Below the pieces are notes generated by a model, which was given only the letters and a program-made list of their open reading frames with translations, was not told the origin of the DNA and searched no databases. Positions 1 to 5,171 of a stretch of DNA of 29,068 nucleotides are shown here, piece by piece; position 1 is the first letter of the stretch, and each line of letters begins with the position of its first letter. This DNA comes from an uncultured Ruminococcus sp. (GTDB lineage Bacteria; Bacillota; Clostridia; Oscillospirales; Ruminococcaceae), in the NCBI GenBank assembly GCA_900539095.1, contig UQAR01000021.1:1-29068 (forward strand), in the 5' to 3' direction. Made by a program: the position numbers and the translations under genes.

Positions 1-46
1 TACACCGTCTAATTCGTCGGCAGCGTCAGATGTGTATAAGAGACAG
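1..46 (+). other. Illumina Nextera i5-side adapter (artificial)
   Basis: Bases 1-5 match the end of the Illumina P5 oligonucleotide. Bases 6-13 (CGTCTAAT) match an 8-base i5 index that I recall as S510. Bases 14-46 are the Nextera read-1 transposon adapter ending in the 19-base mosaic end AGATGTGTATAAGAGACAG (28-46). This is library DNA, not genome. Any protein starting at the GTG at 32 carries adapter-encoded residues MYKRQ. Confidence 0.98.
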
Positions 47-241
47 CATATATACTGTTTGCATGGGTTAATTCTTCCGTTTTTAAAAAAAGACTATCAC
101 ATCTTGGTAAATAGAATAGAAATAGTGGATATATCGGTAGTGTTTCAAGTAATTATTGCTATGATAGCCATGCTAATTTGTATGCTAATTATTGGGGGAT
201 TTCAAAAAATCAGCGGAATATTTGGACTGAAGAGAAAGTAG
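47..241 (+). CDS. Acyltransferase-3-like membrane protein, C-terminal fragment
   Basis: Only the last ~64 residues are present because the adapter cuts the gene at base 47. The fragment opens with IYCLHGLILPF, like the late IY-x-LH segment of Acyl_transf_3 / fucose-4-O-acetylase-type membrane acyltransferases. A long hydrophobic helix follows (VVFQVIIAMIAMLICMLII), then a short basic tail FGLKRK before a TAG stop. In this family the enzyme moves an acyl group onto a surface sugar or lipid at the membrane. The apparent GTG start at 32 lies in the adapter and is not real. Family assignment rests on a short motif, so it is tentative; the membrane nature is clear. Confidence 0.5.
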   Translation, partial: HIYCLHGLILPFLKKDYHILVNRIEIVDISVVFQVIIAMIAMLICMLIIGGFQKISGIFGLKRK

Positions 242-277
242 TAAAAAATTGTCATTGCGATTACAATCTCATCTGTA

Positions 278-355
278 ATGTGGCTTATGAAATTATTGTG
301 TGAAGTGCTCCGTGGATGGTTAGCAAGAAAAGATAAACTAGAAAGAGGTGATTGA
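278..355 (+). CDS. Possible 25-residue ORF overlapping the VanZ-like start
   Basis: A short ORF (ATG at 278) encodes a hydrophobic start MWLMKLLCEVLRGWL followed by a charged tail ending KLERGD. It stops with TGA at 353-355, which overlaps the TTG start of the next gene as TTGA, an arrangement typical of translational coupling. The frame is open back to 245, where it begins with hydrophobic residues but has no standard start codon. It could be a real small membrane peptide, the remnant of a longer gene, or chance. No clear ribosome site precedes the ATG. I do not recognise it. Confidence 0.25.
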   Translation: MWLMKLLCEVLRGWLARKDKLERGD

Positions 356-894
356 TAATCAAGTGGTACATAAGATCAATAATTCAAGATTTCAGACAAC
401 CCGTGTCATACTTGATTCCGGCCATAATCTTGAGTGGATGCATTGTATTTGCTGTTAGCTGGTTATATGGAAAAAAGAGTACAATAAAACATAGAATCCC
501 ATTTTCCATTTTCTTAGCGTACATTCTCGTCATTTTCCGCGTAGTTTTCTTATGTAGGGAACCTGGAAGTAGAAAGACTATCAGTTTAGTTTTATTTGAA
601 ACATGGGGACATACCTTTCATATGCACGCTATGTTTGTTGAAAACATTATTATGTTTATTCCGTTTGGCGTCTTGCTACCGATACTGTTTAGAAAATTCA
701 GAAATGGATGGTTGTGTGTGCTGACTGGATTTATTTGCTCTTGTAGCATTGAGATAGTGCAGTATATTACTCAAACTGGATTTTTACAATTGGATGATGT
801 GGTGACAAACACAACGGGTACGCTGTCGGGATGGCTAGCTTGGAAAGCAGGAGAGTGTGTAGTGAAAAATAGAAAAGGGCGTATACAAGGCTGA
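352..894 (+). CDS. VanZ-like family membrane protein
   Basis: This 180-residue protein has about four or five hydrophobic segments and the VanZ-like signature: FVENIIMFIPFGVLLP near residues 96-111, then a helix containing SIEIVQY and a DDVVTNTTGTLSGW segment before the last helix. The family is named after VanZ of vancomycin-resistance elements, which gives low-level teicoplanin resistance, but most members have no known role. The start is TTG at 352 with AGAGG three bases upstream, closer than usual, so the exact start is uncertain. No van genes are nearby, so resistance should not be inferred. The length is normal for the family. Confidence 0.8.
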   Translation: MIIKWYIRSIIQDFRQPVSYLIPAIILSGCIVFAVSWLYGKKSTIKHRIPFSIFLAYILVIFRVVFLCREPGSRKTISLVLFETWGHTFHMHAMFVENIIMFIPFGVLLPILFRKFRNGWLCVLTGFICSCSIEIVQYITQTGFLQLDDVVTNTTGTLSGWLAWKAGECVVKNRKGRIQG

Positions 895-919
895 TTTATT
901 TTCAGACTTGTGATATAAT
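891..919 (+). promoter_or_regulatory. Extended -10 promoter
   Basis: TGATATAAT gives a consensus -10 (TATAAT, 914-919) with the extended TGn. A weak -35 (CTGATT, 891-896) lies 17 bases upstream and overlaps the stop of the VanZ-like gene. Transcription would start near 926 at the head of the structured leader. Confidence 0.6.
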
Positions 920-1000
920 GGGAGCGGTAGCTCCCTATGCTGCTCGTAATAACATCACACACCTCTCCGTGGTGAGCAGCAGACAACGCTGATATAAGCG
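920..1000 (+). ncRNA. Structured 5' leader or small RNA candidate
   Basis: Three hairpins follow the promoter in a row. The first is GGGAGC (920-925) with GCTCCC (930-935) around a four-base loop. The second is TGCTGCTC (938-945) with GAGCAGCA (974-981), enclosing a smaller CACC/GGTG pair. The third is CGCT (987-990) with AGCG (997-1000). No T-run follows, so this is not a plain terminator. It ends ~60 bases before the ATG of the HEPN-like gene, which has a separate GAGGTGG ribosome site. I do not recognise a known RNA family. It may be a regulatory leader or an RNA partner of the protein. Confidence 0.35.
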
Positions 1001-1058
1001 GCTAAGATGTGGAGAGAAAACTACGTAACAGAAACAAACTAATTGAGGTGGAATAAAC

Positions 1059-2240
1059 ATGGCGAATGATTCAATGAAGAAAGAGTTAGTTGTGCATAAG
1101 GTTTATTCGGCGTGGCAGTTTATTACATATACAGAAAAAAATATTAACACCGTGCAGTATTGCGCAGATACAATTAATAATATCATTGGTAAGATGACAA
1201 TGAAAACTGTGCGTTGGCAACAGGATATTTCTACCGATTTTGTTGATGATGTTACTAAAGATGGGAAAAAAGTAAAACGATTATCAGTTACAATGGAAAA
1301 TTCTCCAGTGTACGAAGTAAGAGTTGCGGGGGAGAAGATTGATCCGTGGTTTTTGTTTGACAAATTGTTGCGTGATTTCTTCCAGTATACGATGAATGCA
1401 TTTGACTCAATGAGCCAAATAATTAATGCCGGATTGTTGGCTAATAAGGGGAAGAAGATTGATTCTGTTGATATTCAAAAAATGATGGCAACTTTCAATC
1501 AGCAAACATATAGCACAGCTTTCCCTAAAATGCAAGCGTGGCTAAATAAAACAGTACAATCGCAAGAATTTCAGTATATAGAAGCGATAAATAATAGAAC
1601 TAAACATACAGCTGATATTGCAAATAAACTCTCGATGGGGATCTGGGGAAGTTCCAACACTACGGAAATTGGTCCATTCTTCCGTAAAGATGTGCAGCAT
1701 GATAAGATAGAATTATCAGATCAGCTTCAAGCAACATTAGATTTTCTGAATAATTCATGGAATGAGTTTTTGACCGTGTTTCAAGAAGAGTATGTAAGAG
1801 ATGTTTATACAGAAAATCGGAAGCATGCCATTTCGGGCGTTCGGCAGCAGAAATTAAAGGAAGAGCCGGATCAAGATCTATCTTATGCATATATTTCGGC
1901 TGATACTACTTTTGACGCTATGCCAGAGGAATTGTATATTTTGCTGGTAAGCGAAAATGAAAATGAAGTATATGCGCATGAGTGTTCGTTTGATACAATT
2001 CTTGTTACAGGAACGAATAACCTTGATGTGTTAGGAAGATACTGTGCTGAGGATGTAATAGGTGATGACAGCCTTTTACATTATCGTAAGTATGTAAAAG
2101 ATAAAACAGTTATCGGTGGTGCATGTATGTTTTATGTACACCAAGAAAATACTGTATTCTACCATAAAAATTCATATTTTAATGTTGAGTCTGTGTCAGA
2201 TGACGAAACATTTCTCGCACGCACATCGTTACCTTTTTAA
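1059..2240 (+). CDS. Uncharacterised 393-residue protein, HEPN-like middle
   Basis: The ATG at 1059 has GAGGTGG seven bases upstream. No signal peptide or membrane segment is visible. The first ~95 residues look mixed alpha/beta. Residues ~97-215 are helical (a DKLLRDFFQYTMNAFDSM stretch) and carry NNRTKHT, similar to the N-x(n)-KH motif of Cthe_2314-type HEPN domains. The last ~120 residues are again mixed, with acidic patches. HEPN proteins are often RNases in toxin-antitoxin or phage-defence systems, but the usual RNxxxxH catalytic motif is not clearly present here. The structured leader just upstream and the island setting fit a defence or regulatory role, which is inference only. Confidence 0.55.
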   Translation: MANDSMKKELVVHKVYSAWQFITYTEKNINTVQYCADTINNIIGKMTMKTVRWQQDISTDFVDDVTKDGKKVKRLSVTMENSPVYEVRVAGEKIDPWFLFDKLLRDFFQYTMNAFDSMSQIINAGLLANKGKKIDSVDIQKMMATFNQQTYSTAFPKMQAWLNKTVQSQEFQYIEAINNRTKHTADIANKLSMGIWGSSNTTEIGPFFRKDVQHDKIELSDQLQATLDFLNNSWNEFLTVFQEEYVRDVYTENRKHAISGVRQQKLKEEPDQDLSYAYISADTTFDAMPEELYILLVSENENEVYAHECSFDTILVTGTNNLDVLGRYCAEDVIGDDSLLHYRKYVKDKTVIGGACMFYVHQENTVFYHKNSYFNVESVSDDETFLARTSLPF

Positions 2241-2277
2241 TAGCTAAAGAATATATAAAAGGAAAGAGGTTATCACC

Positions 2278-2550
2278 ATGCCCAGAACGAAAGGCAGCAA
2301 AAACCGTCCCAAAATCAATACTACCAAAGACTACGCATCCCAGATTGCAGAGTAGCAGAAGAACACATTGAAAGAGAAGAAGTCTGCTCTGAAGAAGGCC
2401 GAAAAAGAAGTGGCATCTCTGGAAACGAAGAAGGCAAAGGCAGATGCTAAGGCCGCTGAGGAGGCTAAGAAGACCGAGGCAGAGGCTGTGCTGAAGAAGT
2501 TGCTGGCCAGCGGGATGAGTGCAGATGAAATCCTTGAAAAACTGAAATAA
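2278..2550 (+). pseudogene. KGSKN-type small coiled-coil protein, interrupted by amber codon
   Basis: ATG at 2278 (AGAGG nine bases upstream) begins MPRTKGSKNRPKINTTKDYA and runs 25 codons to an in-frame TAG at 2353-2355. The same frame stays open to TAA at 2548-2550 and encodes a lysine/glutamate/alanine-rich coiled coil ending GMSADEILEKLK. Small proteins with a KGSKNKP start, a central coiled coil and a SADEI.LK end are common in Bacillota mobile elements, so the two halves belong to one gene. The next codon after TAG is CAG, so a CAG-to-TAG change is the likely lesion. Reinitiation at TTG 2368 is possible. Function is unknown. Confidence 0.7.
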
Positions 2551-2575
2551 ACAAGAAAACTAATAACAAAAATAA

Positions 2576-2622
2576 ATGCCGTGTGGACAAACTTAACTCC
2601 AGAAGTTCACACGGTATTTTTT
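2576..2622 (+). terminator. Intrinsic terminator
   Basis: TGCCGTGTGGAC (2577-2588) pairs with GTTCACACGGTA (2605-2616) with one wobble, and a run of T follows to 2622. It ends the transcript of the small coiled-coil gene. Confidence 0.8.
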
Positions 2623-2677
2623 GAAGGGTGTTATATAGTTTATGACGGAAATAAAAGAGAATGAGGAGCGTGAGAAA

Positions 2678-3061
2678 ATGAACTTATCAAAAATACATCA
2701 TATTGCAATCATCGTATCTGACTACGAAGCTGCAAAGGATTTCTATGTGAACAAGCTGGGATTCTCTGTTATCAGGGAGAACTACCGCCCAGAGCGTAAG
2801 GACTGGAAGCTAGATCTGCGTGTTAACGAAAACACAGAGCTGGAGATTTTCGCTGAGGAAAACCCGCCGAAGCGTGTGAATCGCCCAGAGGCATGTGGTT
2901 TGCGTCATCTTGCTTTCTGTGTTGATAGCGTAGAGCAGACAGTGAAAGAACTGGCGGAGGTAGGGATTGAATGTGAGCCAATTCGTGTGGATGATTACAC
3001 CGGCAAGAAGATGACATTCTTCCATGACCCGGATGGACTGCCGCTGGAGCTGCATGAGTAA
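2678..3061 (+). CDS. VOC family (glyoxalase-like) protein
   Basis: The 127-residue product has one complete VOC fold signature: HHIAIIVSDYEAAKDFYVNK at the start, a W-x-LDLRV.ENTELEIF strand pair, the LRHLAFCVD segment and a FFHDPDGLPLELHE end. His near position 7, Glu in ELEIF, His in LRHL and the final Glu are the usual metal-binding positions of glyoxalase-type proteins. The start at 2678 is preferred over the in-frame ATG at 2642 because AGGAG (2664-2668) lies nine bases before it and homologous proteins begin MNLxKIHHIAI. The family includes lactoylglutathione lyase, dioxygenases and thiol-transfer resistance proteins, so the substrate is unknown. Its last codons overlap the next gene. 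Confidence 0.85.
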   Translation: MNLSKIHHIAIIVSDYEAAKDFYVNKLGFSVIRENYRPERKDWKLDLRVNENTELEIFAEENPPKRVNRPEACGLRHLAFCVDSVEQTVKELAEVGIECEPIRVDDYTGKKMTFFHDPDGLPLELHE

Positions 3062-3701
3062 AATTAAGAAAACAAGAAAACCAGGCGGTGGCCGGAAGAA
3101 GTTGAAGCCAGAGTACGATGCCGAGAATAATCTGAAAGAGCAGATGGAAAGTGCTGTGGCACTTTATAATTCTGAGATGTCCTTGCAGGCCATCGGCGAT
3201 GAACTGGGATTAAATCCAATAAAAGTAAGAAAGCTGCTCATCACGGCTGGTGTGTATGAATCTGAAGTGGCGGAGAAAGTAAAAAACACTTTTGAAGAAT
3301 ATCGAGAAACACAGGACTACAAAACCTCCATACTCTCAACCGCAAATGCTCTTAAACTTTCCAAAGCCTCCGTCACCTCGTACCTGCCATATCAGAAAGG
3401 TGTGTACTTTCCAAGTACAGCAGAAAAAGGGAAAATCAGTGTTGGAGCAGAGCGGCAGCGGAGATACAGAGCAATGAAACGGTGGAGGACTGATCCGACA
3501 GAAGAAAACTTCTGGGGCGTGGTTCTGGCCTATGCTGGGGTAAAATTCAAAACTTACTCCAGACTGCCATTCTCTTATGAAGTGCGAAAGGGAAGAAATG
3601 GTGAGTACAATAAAGAGCTGTGGATCGACAGACGGGAAAAAAGTAAGAGTCTGGCGTGGAGTTCGGTGTTGCTGGCACTGGGGAATATAAAGAAAAAGTA
3701 G
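3054..3701 (+). CDS. HTH-containing protein of mobile-element type, tail frameshifted
   Basis: ATG at 3054 overlaps the stop of the VOC gene by eight bases (ATGAGTAA) with a GGAG upstream. The protein starts with a basic KKTRKPGGGRKKLKPEYDAE segment. A helix-turn-helix-like region follows (SLQAIGDELGLNPIKVRKLL, residues ~42-61), and a second one lies near ALKLSKASVTSYLPY. The C-terminal half contains AERQRRYRAMK and a KEKS-like motif. Proteins of this layout are frequent hypothetical ORFs in Bacillota integrative elements and look like DNA-binding proteins. The frame ends early at TAG 3699-3701, while a plausible C-terminal tail continues in the -1 frame to 3790. Confidence 0.65.
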   Translation: MSKIKKTRKPGGGRKKLKPEYDAENNLKEQMESAVALYNSEMSLQAIGDELGLNPIKVRKLLITAGVYESEVAEKVKNTFEEYRETQDYKTSILSTANALKLSKASVTSYLPYQKGVYFPSTAEKGKISVGAERQRRYRAMKRWRTDPTEENFWGVVLAYAGVKFKTYSRLPFSYEVRKGRNGEYNKELWIDRREKSKSLAWSSVLLALGNIKKK

Positions 3702-3790
3702 TAGACCGTCCGAAGGCTCTGGGCGACATCCAGGGCGTGACCTACATATACGGAATGTTCTATAGGTTCGGGCTAATTGATGTGCCGTAA
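3698..3790 (+). pseudogene. Detached C-terminal tail of the HTH protein (-1 frame)
   Basis: Reading from 3698 in the frame one base back gives VVDRPKALGDIQGVTYIYGM and then FYRFGLIDVP, ending at TAA 3788-3790. It looks like a conserved protein end rather than random sequence and is what I would expect to follow the HTH protein. Lost or slipped base at the A-rich stretch 3689-3698 explains the break. Programmed -1 slippage on G-AAA-AAG just before the TAG is an alternative. Confidence 0.5.
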
Positions 3791-3838
3791 CTGAGAAAGT
3801 GAATCTTAGTTGGGAAGGATGGTAGCATTATAGAAAAA

Positions 3839-4186
3839 TTGAAGGAGTTGCTAGAGGATTGTATTAAGAAAACGGAGCCTGAGTATTACCCACCAGTGGA
3901 GAATCTGCTGGATCTGATCTACGAGCATTATACGGAGAACAACCCAGTAGGAAAAAACACAGTTGCCGGGAAAGCAGCAAAGGCCAAGGAAAAGGAACTG
4001 GAAGAGTGGCTGCGTGGCTTGGAAGGTATGGATAGGCTGATAGATGACTACACCGGCGATAAGATTCCACTTTGGGAGAAGATCATGGACCGGCAGGGAA
4101 CGGTGTGCTGTGCATGGGAGGAGACCGCTTTTGAGGAAGGCCTGAAAGTCGGGATTCGGCTCATGATGGAAGTGTATAGCTTGTGA
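3839..4186 (+). CDS. Uncharacterised small soluble protein (DUF6809-like layout)
   Basis: This ~115-residue, acidic, helical protein contains PEYYPPVENLLDLIYEHY near the start and ends with ETAFEEGLKVGIRLMMEVYSL. The E-x-AF-x-x-G-x-x-x-G-x-R-L-M-x-E ending recalls small Bacillota mobile-element proteins such as DUF6809, but I am not sure of the family. The frame is open back to 3803 and no good ribosome site precedes the TTG at 3839, so the start is uncertain and may be lost or non-standard. No catalytic motif, signal peptide or membrane segment is visible. Confidence 0.55.
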   Translation: MKELLEDCIKKTEPEYYPPVENLLDLIYEHYTENNPVGKNTVAGKAAKAKEKELEEWLRGLEGMDRLIDDYTGDKIPLWEKIMDRQGTVCCAWEETAFEEGLKVGIRLMMEVYSL

Positions 4187-4211
4187 TGGAAATAAAATGA
4201 ACTCCTGGAGT

Positions 4212-4245
4212 TAAAAAAAAGCCCTCGCTTGTTACGGCGGGGGTG
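4212..4245 (-). terminator. Intrinsic terminator of the 35-residue gene
   Basis: Read on the minus strand, CCCCCGCC pairs with GCGAGGG around a seven-base loop and is followed by eight T (plus-strand A-run 4213-4220). It lies just after the stop of the small minus-strand gene. Confidence 0.8.
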
Positions 4246-4255
4246 TGTGTTCTCA

Positions 4256-4363
4256 TTATTCAGGCTTTTCAGTTTTCTTCTTCGGTGCAATTTTGTGGCA
4301 GGAGTAGATTGCCATGCCCATGCAGGTAAGTGCTCCGAGTGACCAATATTTATGTGCTTTCAT
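4256..4363 (-). CDS. 35-residue single-helix membrane protein (DUF6219-like)
   Basis: The start ATG at 4363 has a GAGGAGG ribosome site about ten bases upstream, and the stop is followed by a terminator, so this small gene looks complete. The product begins MKAHKYWSLGALTCMGMAIY, one hydrophobic helix after a short HKYW head, and ends in a lysine-rich tail KIAPKKKTEKPE. Tiny proteins with MK-x-HKYWALGAL starts are common in Bacillota mobile elements and are listed, as I recall, as DUF6219; the role is unknown. Its promoter region is probably interrupted by the IS256 remnant that begins about 40 bases upstream. Confidence 0.65.
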   Translation of the reverse strand: MKAHKYWSLGALTCMGMAIYSCHKIAPKKKTEKPE

Positions 4364-4401
4364 TTTGTGTATCCTCCTCATTATCCGTTTGGTTTTGTCA
4401 A

Positions 4402-4930
4402 TATCACTTGCTATCTGTGCAGACGGACTGAGCGGTATGAATGAAGCCGTAAATGCGGCGTTTCCGCAGACAGAATTGCAACGCTGCATAGTTCATCAGG
4501 TGAGAAACACGTTGAAATATATGAGCGATAAGAATAAGAAAGAATTTGCCAATGATTTGAAAACCATTTATCACGCTCCGTCTGAGGACGCCGCTCTTGA
4601 GCAGCTTGAGAGAGTAACTGAAAAATGGGAGGGCGATTATCCCAACGCAATGAAGAGCTGGTACAAAAAAATTGGAATGTGATATCGCCGATCTTCAAAT
4701 TTTCCGCACAGGTAAGAAAGGCCATTCACACCACCAACGCCATTGAAAGCCTTAACAGCGGCTATTGCCGTCTGAACAAGCAGAGGAGTGTATTTCCCAG
4801 CGATACGGCACTTTTGAAGGCTTTGTATCTGGCGACCCACGAGATAGCAAAGAAGTGGACTATGCCGCTGAGAAACTGGGGCAGGGTGCTTGGCGAACTT
4901 GAAATTATTTATCCAGACAGGCTGAGCTGA
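4402..4930 (+). pseudogene. IS256-family transposase remnant
   Basis: The first reading frame gives ADGLSGMNEAVNAAFP and QRCIVHQVRNTLKYM, the second catalytic Asp region of IS256-type (Transposase_mut) DDE transposases. It stops after SWYKKIGM at 4682. The next frame, entered at an A7 run near 4667, continues NWNVISPIFKFSAQVRK, HTTNAIESLNSGYCRLNK, then KKWTMPLRNWGRVLGEL, the conserved C-terminal third with the catalytic Glu region. The 5' half of the gene, including the first Asp, is missing. This is an inactive remnant. The part before ~4402 belongs to the reversed small gene region, so a recombination junction lies at about 4390-4410. Confidence 0.9.
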
Positions 4931-4952
4931 GCAGACTGACTGCCGAAGAAAC

Positions 4953-4981
4953 TTGACAAATTACGGTATTTATTGTATACT
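4953..4981 (+). promoter_or_regulatory. Consensus promoter facing a hairpin
   Basis: TTGACA (4953-4958), a 17-base spacer and TATACT (4976-4981) form a near-perfect sigma-A promoter. The predicted start falls inside the strong hairpin at 4984-5028, so any transcript would be tiny or end at once. Confidence 0.55.
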
Positions 4982-4983
4982 GT

Positions 4984-5028
4984 AAAAAAATTTGAGCGGC
5001 TTGAAAAAACAGCCGCTCAAATTTTTTT
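4984..5028. terminator. Strong bidirectional terminator
   Basis: An 18-base perfect stem, A7-TTTGAGCGGCT with AGCCGCTCAAA-T7, surrounds a nine-base loop. It has T-runs in both directions and lies between the IS256 remnant and the LRR gene. Confidence 0.85.
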
Positions 5029-5075
5029 ATCACAGTTGATGAATTTACAGAGAATTTTTCGCAGGACCGCTGCAT

Positions 5076-5112
5076 AAAAAATAGCGTAGCAGTCTTTCAA
5101 ACTGCTACGCTA
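5076..5112 (-). terminator. Terminator of the LRR protein gene
   Basis: TAGCGTAGCAGT (5082-5093) pairs perfectly with ACTGCTACGCTA (5101-5112). On the minus strand it is followed by TTTTTT (plus A-run 5076-5081). It lies 60 bases after the LRR gene stop. Confidence 0.85.
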
Positions 5113-5171
5113 TAAAGTCTAATTTTTTTTGGTCACATCAATATCCTGCGGTGCTTTTTTCTGTTAGATTA

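Noticed and set aside
32..241. Apparent 69-residue protein starting at GTG 32
   Set aside because: Its first five residues (MYKRQ) come from the Nextera adapter. Only the part from base 47 is genomic.
352..894. Glycopeptide-resistance determinant (vanZ)
   Set aside because: Only the broad VanZ-like family can be supported. No vanHAX-type genes are present.
2278..2550. Alternative genetic code (TAG read as an amino acid)
   Set aside because: Other genes in the window use TAG as a normal stop, and the event is single, so mutation is the simpler explanation.
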